Of a stretch of DNA of 64,000 bases, positions 17,301-25,938 are shown one piece after another (the stretch's first letter is position 1; each line of letters opens with the position of its first letter). The stretch comes from an uncultured Prevotellaceae bacterium. GTDB lineage: Bacteria; Bacteroidota; Bacteroidia; Bacteroidales; Bacteroidaceae. The stretch covers positions 36,198 to 100,197 of the forward strand of contig OMXV01000008.1 of the NCBI GenBank assembly GCA_900315075.1, given 5' to 3'. The notes under the pieces were generated by a model, which was not told the DNA's origin, made no database searches, and worked only from the letters and a program-made list of their open reading frames with translations. Position numbers and translations under genes: made by a program.

Positions 17301-17684
17301 GCTATGCCTAAGGAGTTTAAGAACCGCTGGGTGGTACCAGGCGACGAACTCAAGACCACTATTCCCGCTATTGCCAGCCGCCGTCAGTACTACAATGACT
17401 ACACTTTGGGCTATGCCTATAGTGCCTATAACTACTCCACTGCCCGTGTGGCCGATGGTGGTTTCATCCGTATGAAGGATATTTCACTGACTTATGATTT
17501 CAATCCCAACCTGCTCCGTAAGGTAGGTTTGCACACCGCATCGCTGAAACTCGATGCCACCAACTTGTTCCTGATTTACTCAGACAAGAAACTTAACGGA
17601 CAAGACCCAGAGTTTGTCAACTCTGGTGGTGTGGCCTCACCTCTGTCAAAGCAATTCACCCTGACCGTGCGTATGGGTATCTAA
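14364..17684 (+). CDS. SusC/RagA-family TonB-dependent outer-membrane transporter
   Basis: 1106 residues, normal for SusC. Signal peptide ends at AVAQ (about 21). Residues 23-95 are a carboxypeptidase-regulatory-like domain (NTVSGIVVSADDGEPIIGAA). The plug domain spans about 115-235, with LEGRVAGVSMQ, KIRVRGATSIYGSSSPLWVV, DGVIM and DGSATSIYGARAMAGVVVIT. The remainder is the 22-strand barrel, ending FTLTVRMGI. It imports large nutrients with its SusD partner, powered by TonB. The adjacent genes are a SusD, a metallopeptidase lipoprotein, a DUF4302 lipoprotein and an M6 protease, so the cargo may be peptides rather than glycans; that part is inference. Confidence 0.95.
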   Translation: MRKKLCLIFSCLFVFIGMAVAQNTVSGIVVSADDGEPIIGAAVKVKGTQIATVTDIDGKFTIHTSTAKPTIEVSYVGMKTETLKGGTNMKVVLSSDSQTLSEVVVTGMQQMDKRLFTGATAKVDAEKAKLDGVADVTRALEGRVAGVSMQNVSGTFGTAPKIRVRGATSIYGSSSPLWVVDGVIMEDAVSVSADDLSSGDAETLISNAIAGLNADDIESFQVLKDGSATSIYGARAMAGVVVITTKKGRAGHSSINYTGEFTYRMKPSYANYNISNSQEQMGIYREMEKKGWLEFAALANGSSAGLYGRMYALMDQYQNGQFGLPFTEAAMNQYLQQAEFRNTDWFDLLFNNNLVQDHSISISTGTDNANLYASLSAMNDPGWYKDSKVQRYTANVNASFNISKWLTLTMRTNSSYRDQKAPGTLNQSTDVVSGTVSRNFDINPFSFCLNTSRTLDPNQVYTRNYAPFNIFDELANNYIDVNVMDTKFQGELSWKPFVGLELKALGSYRINRSEREHFTLNKSNQAEAYRAGVDNPNVMYSNPYLYQDRDQPNSLPMSVMTVGGIYTINRNSVKQLDFRGSVNYNKVWNDTHILNLFGGMEANRADYDATEHVTMGVDYDNSRIVVKDYFREKQMKEEGTETDNFAKSWNRRLAYFANANYSYKGRYSLNLTGRYDGSNQLGKARKSRWLPTWNVSLGWNAHEESWFQNWMDKTNGAFSHASLRLSYSLVGEQTTASNAKAIYVATNIWRPWGDQQETGIDLNQLPNSELTYEKKHEFNVGVDLGFLQNRINITSDVYWRDNFDLMGYLNTPGAGGEIRKFANVASMKSHGVEATISTQNIVTQNFSWNTDLTFAYNYTEITDLLSQTRVIDLVQSYGFAREGYPHRALFSIPFVGLNDEGIPTIINEEGDVTTTSINFQEYDKLDFLKYEGPSEPTYTGGLNNMVRWKNWRLNVFITYSFGNKLRLDPCFSSAYSDQTAMPKEFKNRWVVPGDELKTTIPAIASRRQYYNDYTLGYAYSAYNYSTARVADGGFIRMKDISLTYDFNPNLLRKVGLHTASLKLDATNLFLIYSDKKLNGQDPEFVNSGGVASPLSKQFTLTVRMGI

Positions 17685-17720
17685 CAGTCAACTTGTAAAA
17701 CATCAAAAAGCAACTATATA

Positions 17721-19466
17721 ATGAATTCCATCAAATATCTTTACATATTCTTCGGTACGCTGGTAGCTCTGTCGCTGAATTCGTGCAGCGAGAGTTTCCT
17801 GGACCATGTGCCCGATGAGCGCACCGAGATAGACTCAGAGCAGAAAGTAATCGACCTGCTGAAGACGGCCTATCCCGTGGCCAACACCATGTGGGTGGGA
17901 GAGATTTCAAGCGACAACCTCATTGATAACCAAGCTCCCCACCTGCCCACCAAGCCATGGGACAAACAGATTTTGACTCACTACAACTATGGCACCTATG
18001 ACCGCTGGGACGAGGAACTTTTCCGGTTCCAGCCCGTGACCTTGGGTACTTATAGCGACAGCGACTCCCCCGGCCGCATATGGGGAGGCTATTATGCCTC
18101 TATCGCTACCTGCAACGCCGCACTCAAAGCACTTGACGAAATCAAAGCTGAGACAGGACAGGAAACCGACAGAATGCGTGCTGCCCGTGCTGAGGCTCTG
18201 CTTATTCGCGCCTATAGCCATTTCTGTCTGTCAAACGTGTTCTGCCAGGCTTACAAAGACCCAGAGCGTAGCCGTTTGGACATAGGTATCCCTTACGTGA
18301 CCGAGATGGAAGACGTTGTACAAAAAGAATATGACCGTGGCAACGTAGCTGAAGTGTATGATAAGATTGAGGCCGACCTCCTGGCAGGCCTTGCCGGAGT
18401 AGATGAGTTGTACTACACCCAGCCAAAATGGCACTTCAACGTCAATGCCGCCCATGCCTTTGCCGCCCGTTTCTATCTCTATAAGCGCGAATGGGCAAAA
18501 GTGATAGAGCACGCCAACTATGTCTTGGGTACCGACAACAACACATTGCTGAACATGATGATGGACTACTCGGTATTCACCGACTGCTCCACTGGTTCCG
18601 ACTATAGCCTTGCATGGCAAAGCCCAAATCAGAACAACAACCTGATGCTCATCGGCACCTACTCGCTGATGTATCGCCGCTGCTTCGGCTATCGCTACTC
18701 CTGCGCAGGTCCTCCTGCCCGTGATGTGTTCCTGATTAATGCCCGCCACGACTTCTGGCGCTCCTACTATGTATGCCCAATCGGACTAGTTTCTGGTATG
18801 GTCTTTGGTAACAACACCCACGACTACGGTTATATAAACAGTAAGATTTTTGAGCAGTTTGAATATAGCGACAAGATTGCAGGTATCGGCTATCCCCACA
18901 TTATCGTCCGTGCATTTACCGCCAACGAGCTCCTCTTGGAGCGTGCCGAGGCCAAGATTATGCTAGGACAGATTGACGCTGGTGCTGAAGACTTATGCGC
19001 CTACTGGAACAACAGTATTGATAAATTCTCAGAAGCCGACTACAAGAGTTACTACGAGGGTGGCTACATCAACTATATCACTAAGGACATGATTGTGAAA
19101 TGGTATAGCAATCCATCCCATGGTAACTGCCATGAGAACTGGGACTTCACACAGACAAATGTCAGTCCATCATATGTTGTCACAGCAGAACAGGTTCCAT
19201 TTATGAACTGCGTGAATGAGTTCCGTCGCTTCGAGACCATGTTTGAGGGTCTGCGTTTCTTTGACTTGAAACGTTGGGGTGTAGAATACAGCCATGTCTG
19301 TGGACTCTATTCAGAAGAAATACATCTCACTGGTTCAGATCCTCACCGCGCCATCGAAGTACCTTGGGAGACCATCTCCGCTGGTATGGAGTCATCCTAT
19401 GGGGCACCTAAGGACAACCAGACCAACCAATTGATTTTCAACCCAGAAGATTTCAGAATCAAATAG
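17721..19466 (+). CDS. SusD/RagB-family surface lipoprotein
   Basis: 581 residues. The lipobox ends at C22 (LSLNSC). The mature start SESFLDHVPDERTEI is the classic SusD opening, and TPR-like helices include AARAEALLIRAYSHFCLSNVFCQAY and NVNAAHAFAARFYLYKREW. The C-terminal FEGLRFFDLKRWG is the family signature. It is the ligand-binding lid of the SusC channel, 36 bases downstream of it. The protein is rich in aromatic residues. The ligand cannot be read from sequence. Confidence 0.95.
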   Translation: MNSIKYLYIFFGTLVALSLNSCSESFLDHVPDERTEIDSEQKVIDLLKTAYPVANTMWVGEISSDNLIDNQAPHLPTKPWDKQILTHYNYGTYDRWDEELFRFQPVTLGTYSDSDSPGRIWGGYYASIATCNAALKALDEIKAETGQETDRMRAARAEALLIRAYSHFCLSNVFCQAYKDPERSRLDIGIPYVTEMEDVVQKEYDRGNVAEVYDKIEADLLAGLAGVDELYYTQPKWHFNVNAAHAFAARFYLYKREWAKVIEHANYVLGTDNNTLLNMMMDYSVFTDCSTGSDYSLAWQSPNQNNNLMLIGTYSLMYRRCFGYRYSCAGPPARDVFLINARHDFWRSYYVCPIGLVSGMVFGNNTHDYGYINSKIFEQFEYSDKIAGIGYPHIIVRAFTANELLLERAEAKIMLGQIDAGAEDLCAYWNNSIDKFSEADYKSYYEGGYINYITKDMIVKWYSNPSHGNCHENWDFTQTNVSPSYVVTAEQVPFMNCVNEFRRFETMFEGLRFFDLKRWGVEYSHVCGLYSEEIHLTGSDPHRAIEVPWETISAGMESSYGAPKDNQTNQLIFNPEDFRIK

Positions 19467-19483
19467 AAAAGGAGGGAAAAAAG

Positions 19484-20698
19484 ATGAGAAACAAACTTTA
19501 TTTATTACTCTTGGCAACGATTGCCATGGTAGGCATCGGATTCACCGCATGCTCTGAAGACGATTTCACCGACTCCATCTTCGACACGAAAGATTATCCA
19601 CTGGACCGCCATGCTTATTCTTTCCCACTCGACACCTTCCTCAAGGTCAACTTTCTCGAGCCATATAACTTGAAGTTTATCTACCGCATGGAGGACATCG
19701 GTTCCGACATGAACAAGAACCTTACACCTGCTTCATACGAAACCAGTATGCAGTTGGCTGTTTTGGCAAAATACTTGTGGTATGATGTTTATGAGATGTA
19801 TGGAGGTCCTGAGTTCCTCAAGAAAAATAGTCCCCGTATCATTCACGTGATTGGATCTAAGTCGTATAACACCTCACAGGGCACCGAGACCTTAGGTGTG
19901 GCTGAAGGAGGACTGAAAATCACCCTCTACAATGTGAACAACCTGAACGTGAACGACATCGACATGATGAACGAATACTTCTTCAAGACGATGCACCACG
20001 AGTTTGCGCATATTCTTGACCAAACCCGCATCCACCCAACTGCATTCAACTTGCTCTGTAACGGACAGTACGACGCATCGAGCTGGAGTGACACTCCCGA
20101 CTCCGTGGCTGCCGGCCGTGGTTTCATGTCACCATACGCCTCCAGTTCCACAAGTGAAGACTGGGTGGAAACCCTCGCCAACTACGTCACCCTCGATACT
20201 TTGGCATTCGAACGTCTGATGGGTGCTGCCAGCTATGAGTGGGAACTCATCGACATGGAATATAGCGACTATCTGAAGCGCAGACAAGGTGCTGAATCGC
20301 TCGACACCGTGGGCTATTTTAAGTTTTCTACTGGTGGAGGCGACAACAAGTGCTACCGCCGTCGCTGCGCCCGCAACGCCGACGACACTGTGGCTCTGGA
20401 TGAAAATGGACAAGTTCAATGGCTACATACAACTGGTCGCGACGGTGTCGCCATCATCAACCAGAAACTCGACTATGTACGTGGTTGGCTGAAAGACAAC
20501 TGGGGTATCTCCCTCGACGACCTGCGCCGGGAAGTACAACAACGCCAGTACCTCACCAATCCTGATGGAAGTTTCGTCTTCACCAGTTATGGTACTCTTG
20601 TTAACCGCCTGACATCTCCCCTACCAGACGAGCCAAATGTCATGCTGATGACAAGACTGCTCATGCAAGTTCTCCAATACAATAAACTCCAACAATAA
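19484..20698 (+). CDS. Putative zinc metallopeptidase lipoprotein (Mx1-like)
   Basis: 404 residues. The likely lipidated cysteine is C23 (GFTAC followed by SEDD). HHEFAHILDQ at 171-180 gives an HExxH zinc site (H172, E173, H176). A candidate third ligand lies in the EDWVETLANYVTL region, as expected for the Bacteroidetes putative zinc-binding metallopeptidase family (PF15890 as I recall). It sits 17 bases after susD and 13 before the DUF4302 gene, so the four genes are almost certainly one operon. Probably a cell-surface protease that trims the substrate captured by SusCD. Confidence 0.85.
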   Translation: MRNKLYLLLLATIAMVGIGFTACSEDDFTDSIFDTKDYPLDRHAYSFPLDTFLKVNFLEPYNLKFIYRMEDIGSDMNKNLTPASYETSMQLAVLAKYLWYDVYEMYGGPEFLKKNSPRIIHVIGSKSYNTSQGTETLGVAEGGLKITLYNVNNLNVNDIDMMNEYFFKTMHHEFAHILDQTRIHPTAFNLLCNGQYDASSWSDTPDSVAAGRGFMSPYASSSTSEDWVETLANYVTLDTLAFERLMGAASYEWELIDMEYSDYLKRRQGAESLDTVGYFKFSTGGGDNKCYRRRCARNADDTVALDENGQVQWLHTTGRDGVAIINQKLDYVRGWLKDNWGISLDDLRREVQQRQYLTNPDGSFVFTSYGTLVNRLTSPLPDEPNVMLMTRLLMQVLQYNKLQQ

Positions 20699-20711
20699 GT
20701 AAGCCAACGAT

Positions 20712-22076
20712 ATGAAAAAGATACTAACATTAACGTTCATATTGGTTTCGGCACTGACCTATACGTCGTGTACGAACGAAGAAGACCTCATCTTCGACAA
20801 GAGTGCAGCAGAGCGTCTGAACGAGGCCAGCGACCTCTATTCCAGTCGTTTGATGGCATCACCCAATGGATGGGCTATGCAACTCTATCCCACCAACGAC
20901 CCTGAGTATCCCTACGGCAACGGCTATCTGCTGCTCTGCCGCTTCAATGGCGACCATTCGGTGAACGTGTCGATGGACAACGTGTTCTCCGACAACAAAT
21001 ACAAAGAGGACACCTCACTGTGGGAAGTTATCACCGACAACGGACCTGTGCTGTCATTCAACTCACACAACGACTGTCTGCATGCCTTCTCCGACCCTGA
21101 GGACCTGCCATTTACCGGAACTGACGACGACCCCAATGATGAGACAGGAACAGGTGCTGGTGGCGACTACGAATTTATCATCGTGGATGCTCCCGAGGAT
21201 GCCTCGTACATGATGCTCAAAGGCAAAAAACGTGGAACCTACAATCTGCTCACCCCGATTGAGCAAGGTGTGGAATATAGCGACTATTTGGCCGACGTGA
21301 AGGCTTTCCAGAATAAGATGTTCTCGGCCTCTGTTCCCACATTCGATGTCATGTACCTCAAGGAAAGCACTTTCAAAATTACAGGTGCCAACGATGGTAT
21401 CCCCAACATCTTCCCATACGATGGCGACGAGATTATCGACGAGAGTTTCAATGCCTTCTTGATGACTAAACGTGGCAACGACTACTACCTCCGTTTCCGC
21501 GATGCAATTTCCATCAACGACGATGAAAAAGTACAGGAATTCCGCTACAACAGCGAGCGCGACGTCTTTGAGAGTGTGGATAATGCAGAATACTATATCG
21601 ATGGCGACGACCCCGTGCGCTTCTTCAAGGAAGTGACTATTGTGAACGGTCTCTCTAATTATGGCTGGCAATTCACTCCCAATAGTGACATGTCGGCTTC
21701 TATGAAAGCCATTGTCGATAATGTGGTGGCAGAATTCAAGTCACGCAAGAACACACTCCAGAGCATATCCTATCACCTTGTCAACTCAAAACCTACGCTT
21801 CACATCCAGTACCGGACCAGCACAGGAACGACAGCTAATGCATACTTCAACGTGAATATCCAAGAGACAGAAGATGGTGCAAGTTTCACAATTGTGGAAA
21901 GTGTAGGTCAGGCTGGTCAACTACTCAATGTACTCCCCTCACTGAATGACTTGGTGACGAACATTCTTCAGGGTACATTCCGCATCAGTGGAGGTTATAC
22001 CAAGTTTGACCTGAATTATGTAACCTTCACTTCCAGTGTCGACCCTGACAAATGGATAATTATGTCATTAAAATAG
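20712..22076 (+). CDS. DUF4302 lipoprotein
   Basis: 454 residues. Lipobox TYTSC gives C20. The mature part matches DUF4302: ERLNEASDLYSSRLMASPNGWAM (given in pieces: LYSSRLMASPNGWAM and LYPTNDPEYPYGNGYLLLC), then GDYEFIIVDAPEDASYMML and an acidic TGTDDDPNDETGT linker. The family is found downstream of SusCD and zinc-peptidase genes in Bacteroidetes and has no known activity. It may be a surface substrate-binding protein of this locus. Confidence 0.85.
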   Translation: MKKILTLTFILVSALTYTSCTNEEDLIFDKSAAERLNEASDLYSSRLMASPNGWAMQLYPTNDPEYPYGNGYLLLCRFNGDHSVNVSMDNVFSDNKYKEDTSLWEVITDNGPVLSFNSHNDCLHAFSDPEDLPFTGTDDDPNDETGTGAGGDYEFIIVDAPEDASYMMLKGKKRGTYNLLTPIEQGVEYSDYLADVKAFQNKMFSASVPTFDVMYLKESTFKITGANDGIPNIFPYDGDEIIDESFNAFLMTKRGNDYYLRFRDAISINDDEKVQEFRYNSERDVFESVDNAEYYIDGDDPVRFFKEVTIVNGLSNYGWQFTPNSDMSASMKAIVDNVVAEFKSRKNTLQSISYHLVNSKPTLHIQYRTSTGTTANAYFNVNIQETEDGASFTIVESVGQAGQLLNVLPSLNDLVTNILQGTFRISGGYTKFDLNYVTFTSSVDPDKWIIMSLK

Positions 22077-22102
22077 TACTAATCATAAAAATCAGTTTAC
22101 GT

Positions 22103-23812
22103 ATGAAAAGAACATTTTTACTTACTTTAGCATTGTGCATGCTTTCCACTCTCAGCTTTGCTCAGAGTGAAATGGTCCTTGAGAGGGTTGCCCCTATGAC
22201 AAAATCTTCCCTAAAAGGACTTGTCAAGCCATCAATTACGACTGCACAAACACGACCACGCCGCTCAGTGGCCGATGGTGTTTACTACACTCATGAGAGA
22301 GGCGTGATGTATTCAGGTTATACATTCGATGGCCGAGGCTACAGAGGTACACTTCTCAATTACCCACCTTTCCAAAATGTAATATTCCTTAACAAGTCGG
22401 GTAGCCTTGACATCAATTGGTCTATCAACGGTAAAGACTACACTGAAGACATGGATTCCAAGACGGGGGATTTCCTATATGGTTCTTTGCCTAAGACAAC
22501 CTTAACAGAGGAAGGTCTTAGCAGCTTCTACACGCCAACCCTCACAAAAGGCAAGTCGTCTTATACTTATCTTGATACAAATTATAGAGGCGAAGTCAAC
22601 CAAGACGGCTCAAGCATTATTGTTACAAATTCTCCTGACTGGGATCTTTCCTACACATTCAGCGACTATGCCACTAATATCCTTTACGGAGGTGGCTGGG
22701 TAGATTCATATACAGGAACAGAAGACGACACATATATTTTCGGTTCTGGAACTGTTACATTCAACGATATTGGTACTACCAAATCCTTCGCCGTTTCCCA
22801 ATGCTTTCCAGCTCCAATATCACCTTTCATAGCTAATAATATTTCCATCCATACCATGTCGGTGACCAAGCCTATAGCTGAAGGCAAGAAATTATTCATG
22901 GAAATTCGGAATGTAGAAACCTTGGAAGATGGTAGTTTGACTTTCGGCGATGAAGTCTATGAGACCCTTGAAGCCACAGCAGACGACGTAGAATTAGCAT
23001 GGACCTACTCCGATGGCGACAATGTATATAATGTGCATTTCTATAAAAAAGAAGTCGATGACTTCGGCATTGAGGCTAATGCGCCATTCGTTCTCGACAA
23101 AGACTTCTGCGTAGTTATTGGAGGCTTGTCGGATGAGGGAATAGACTGTGGCTTTATGGGACTAACAGCTGTTACTGAAGATTTGGATTACCTTCAAAGT
23201 GCAGAACCACTCATTGAGACACAAGATGGCAAAATATACTCTTTCAATTATGGTATTCCAATGACACTGCCTTGCAACTTCTGGGGTTTCTTTGATGCTG
23301 TAGAAGTGCCCACAATACTTTACGCATCTGACGATACAGCATTCGAAGATTGCAACATACTCCGTGTATCAGATGATGGCAAGATTGTGTTGAACGAAAA
23401 GTATCCTGAAATATTTGACTCAAATGTCTATGTCATCGTTGCTCGTGACTGGGAGGATGCTGATGGTAATGAAAACTACTATTTCGATGCTCCTGAATGG
23501 ATTTCCGACATAACCATTTACGAGACAGAAAGTTCTGAGGAAACAGGCATGTATCTTGTCACCATTCTTGCAGAGCCACTGCCCGAGGGCGTTACAGGCC
23601 GTACTGGACAAATGTATTTGAAAGGTATTGGTGGTCTTACTTCTGCTGATCCCATCATCGTGCTTCAAGGTGACGCTACAGTTGATGGCATCCAGGAAGT
23701 GAGAACCAAGAAAGTTGCCAACACACAGCGCTACAACCTCAATGGTATGCGCATGAATGGCAATGTCAAGGGTGTAGTCATCCAGAATGGTCGCAAGTAC
23801 ATCCAGAAATAA
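22103..23812 (+). CDS. Secreted protein of unknown function with C-terminal tail
   Basis: 569 residues from the ATG at 22103, which begins a clear signal peptide (MKRTFLLTLALCMLSTLSFAQ). A longer frame from 22052 overlaps the DUF4302 gene and adds no signal, so it is rejected. The mature protein is Ser/Thr/Asp-rich and strand-rich with no catalytic motif I recognise. The end (RYNLNGMRMNGNVKGVVI then QNGRKYIQK) resembles the tails of the M6 protease and GH5 protein here and recalls Por-type sorting tails. It is the last gene of the SusCD operon. Its stop codon begins an ATAAGGTAATGAGG repeat. Confidence 0.8.
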   Translation: MKRTFLLTLALCMLSTLSFAQSEMVLERVAPMTKSSLKGLVKPSITTAQTRPRRSVADGVYYTHERGVMYSGYTFDGRGYRGTLLNYPPFQNVIFLNKSGSLDINWSINGKDYTEDMDSKTGDFLYGSLPKTTLTEEGLSSFYTPTLTKGKSSYTYLDTNYRGEVNQDGSSIIVTNSPDWDLSYTFSDYATNILYGGGWVDSYTGTEDDTYIFGSGTVTFNDIGTTKSFAVSQCFPAPISPFIANNISIHTMSVTKPIAEGKKLFMEIRNVETLEDGSLTFGDEVYETLEATADDVELAWTYSDGDNVYNVHFYKKEVDDFGIEANAPFVLDKDFCVVIGGLSDEGIDCGFMGLTAVTEDLDYLQSAEPLIETQDGKIYSFNYGIPMTLPCNFWGFFDAVEVPTILYASDDTAFEDCNILRVSDDGKIVLNEKYPEIFDSNVYVIVARDWEDADGNENYYFDAPEWISDITIYETESSEETGMYLVTILAEPLPEGVTGRTGQMYLKGIGGLTSADPIIVLQGDATVDGIQEVRTKKVANTQRYNLNGMRMNGNVKGVVIQNGRKYIQK

Positions 23813-23985
23813 GGTAATGAGGTAGCGTAGCGTGTTGGTTTTAAGGTTATAAGGTTATGAGGTAGCGTAGCGTGTTGGTTATGAGGTTGTGAGGTTGTGA
23901 GGTGAAAAATGCAAGTAAAACACAATCACATCTCACCTGATAACCTACAAGCGAAGCGACCTCACAACCTTATAACCTAAAAACC
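23810..23985. repeat. ATAAGGTTATGAGG repeats arranged as a palindrome
   Basis: GAGGTAGCGTAGCGTGTTGG occurs twice (about 23819 and 23860) among AAGGTTATGAGG units; 23930-23985 holds the inverse, with ACCTACAAGCGAAGCGACC and AACCTTATAACC. The family recurs at 41930-42031. Confidence 0.8.
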
Positions 23986-23990
23986 TAACA

Positions 23991-24028
23991 AAAAATTGGG
24001 GGTGGCAATGATGCCACCCCCAATTTTT
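23991..24028 (+). terminator. Strong intrinsic terminator of the SusCD operon
   Basis: 17-bp perfect stem (23991-24007 with 24012-24028, core TTGGGGGTGGCA) and a 4-nt loop, with A and T runs at the two ends. It would work in both directions. Confidence 0.9.
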
Positions 24029-24038
24029 ATGGATAGTC

Positions 24039-24069
24039 TTTGTCAATTCAGAAATAATTTCTACCTTTG
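24039..24069 (+). promoter_or_regulatory. Consensus promoter for the M6 protease gene
   Basis: TTTG at 24039-24042 and TACCTTTG at 24062-24069 with 19 nt between, directly after the terminator. The protease therefore has its own transcript with a short leader. Confidence 0.7.
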
Positions 24070-24089
24070 CATCAATCAAAATAACATAC

Positions 24090-25877
24090 ATGATGAAAAG
24101 AATACTACTATCCTTACTCATCGTGCTCTTTGCGGTGACTATGAGCGCAGTACCATCCCTTAGGACATGGCGCACATACACCCAGAGCGACGGCACAAAA
24201 ATTGAACTAATGCTCGTGGGTGACGAAAATTTTCACTACTTCACCACAACCGATGGCATTGCCGTGATGGAAGATCATGGCAGCTACTATTATGCCGACA
24301 TCACCGGCCGGCATCTGCAACGAAGCAACTTGTTGGCACATGCTCCACAGTTGCGCACAGCTGAAGAAAAGGCCGCCTTGGCACAGTTGGGAAACGGCAA
24401 AGACTCCAACCTCCGTCGTATTCGCGCCAACGCTCCACAATTGACTACTCCACGTCGAGTAGGCGACCCAAGCTCATATATCGGCAGCAAACGCGGACTC
24501 ATTATCTTAGTGAGTTTCGATGATCTCGAATTCCAAGGCGATGACCCCAAAGCCATCTGGACAGACTTAACCAATAAAGAAGGCTACACCAACAACCAAG
24601 GTGCAAAAGGCAGCGTTCACGACTACTTCCTTGATCAAAGCCGTGGATTATTCGACCTCTCCTTCGACGTAGTAGGTCCTTACAAAGCCCCGAAGAGTGT
24701 CACTTACTACGGTGAAAACAACAATAGAGGCGGTGACCAGTGGCAACGTGTCATCGAACTGCTGAAATTTGCCTGTGAGTCGGCAGACGAAGACGTTAAC
24801 TATAAAGACTACGACTGGGACGGCGATGGCGAGGTGGACCAGGTATTTATGCTCTATGCCGGTATGGGTGAAGCCAGTGGTGGCGAGAGCTATACCATCT
24901 GGCCCCATGAGTCACAAATCGGCAAATGGCCCGTTGCCTATCGCTTAGACAACACCATCATCAACACATACGCCTGTGGCGAGGAACTCAACTATTACGG
25001 TCAACTCACAGGCATCGGCACTTTCTGTCATGAGTTCTCACACTGCTTAGGACTCCCCGATTTCTATGACACACGTGCCAACAGCGGCACAGCCAACACC
25101 AATTATGGTATGGGCACGTGGGACGTGATGTGTGGCGGTAGTTACAACAGCAACAGTTGGGTACCAGCAGCATACACTGGTTATGAGCGCAAATTCTGTG
25201 GATGGATAGAATACAAAGAACTAACCGACCCTTGCAAAGTGTCGTCATTGGCACCAATCGCAGAAAACGGCGATGTATTCTGCTACCGGAACCCCCAACA
25301 CCCAGACGAGTATTATCTCTTTGAGCATCGTAACAATACCGTGGGATGGGACCGTGGTGTCGCCAGTAGAGGACTGCTCATCTATCACGTCAACTACGTC
25401 GCAGACCGTTGGCATAACAACACCCCCAACAATGGCGAAGCCGGAGTAGAGTGTATGGCCGCAGTGGCTGCTGACAACAGTCGTTCGGAATATACCGAGA
25501 ATGGTGACCTCTTCCCCTATACCTCGACTATCCCTGTACGCACCTATAATGAATTCTCCGATGAAACGACACCTGCCGACATTCTCTACTACCCCAATAC
25601 CGACGGCACCAAGCTGTTGCACATCAAACTGAGCAAAATCACCTATACAAAGAAGACAAAGACTGTCTCTTTCGTATTCAACGATGGCACAGACGAATAT
25701 GTCGATACAGGGATTGATGAAAGCACCATTACGCTATTCAACAAAGGTGTTGCCGGTATATACGACCTCAATGGCCTTCGTATGAATGCCACAGAGCAGA
25801 CACTCTCCACCCTACCCCGAGGCCTCTACATTATTAAGTCGGCTAACGGCAGTACAAAGAAAGTGATGGTGAAGTGA
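24090..25877 (+). CDS. Secreted M6-family metalloprotease
   Basis: 595 residues. Signal peptide MMKRILLSLLIVLFAVTMSA. A propeptide-like region follows (TYTQSDGTKIELMLVGDENF, FTTTDGIAVM). The catalytic domain spans about 130-440 and has HEFSHCLGLPD at 314-324 (zinc ligands H314 and H318, base E315). A DWDGDGEVDQVFMLYAG segment is typical of immune-inhibitor-A-like M6 proteases. The end (AGIYDLNGLRMNATEQTL...LPRGLYIIKS) is a sorting-like tail. An ATG at 24093 could also be used. It follows the SusCD operon after a terminator, with its own promoter, and likely supplies peptides to it. Confidence 0.9.
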   Translation: MMKRILLSLLIVLFAVTMSAVPSLRTWRTYTQSDGTKIELMLVGDENFHYFTTTDGIAVMEDHGSYYYADITGRHLQRSNLLAHAPQLRTAEEKAALAQLGNGKDSNLRRIRANAPQLTTPRRVGDPSSYIGSKRGLIILVSFDDLEFQGDDPKAIWTDLTNKEGYTNNQGAKGSVHDYFLDQSRGLFDLSFDVVGPYKAPKSVTYYGENNNRGGDQWQRVIELLKFACESADEDVNYKDYDWDGDGEVDQVFMLYAGMGEASGGESYTIWPHESQIGKWPVAYRLDNTIINTYACGEELNYYGQLTGIGTFCHEFSHCLGLPDFYDTRANSGTANTNYGMGTWDVMCGGSYNSNSWVPAAYTGYERKFCGWIEYKELTDPCKVSSLAPIAENGDVFCYRNPQHPDEYYLFEHRNNTVGWDRGVASRGLLIYHVNYVADRWHNNTPNNGEAGVECMAAVAADNSRSEYTENGDLFPYTSTIPVRTYNEFSDETTPADILYYPNTDGTKLLHIKLSKITYTKKTKTVSFVFNDGTDEYVDTGIDESTITLFNKGVAGIYDLNGLRMNATEQTLSTLPRGLYIIKSANGSTKKVMVK

Positions 25878-25885
25878 GGCTCAAA

Positions 25886-25932
25886 AACTCAAGAACTCAT
25901 AAACTAAAAAACTCATAAACTTAAATTCAAGA
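25886..25932. repeat. AACTCATAAACT repeat
   Basis: CTCAAAAACTCAAGAACTC and ACTCATAAACT units separate the protease from the MFS gene. Same family as 13076-13122. Confidence 0.75.
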
Positions 25933-25938
25933 AATCTT

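Noticed and set aside
21063-21671. 202-codon minus-strand frame inside the DUF4302 gene
   Set aside because: Shadow of the real gene; no promoter or conserved motif.
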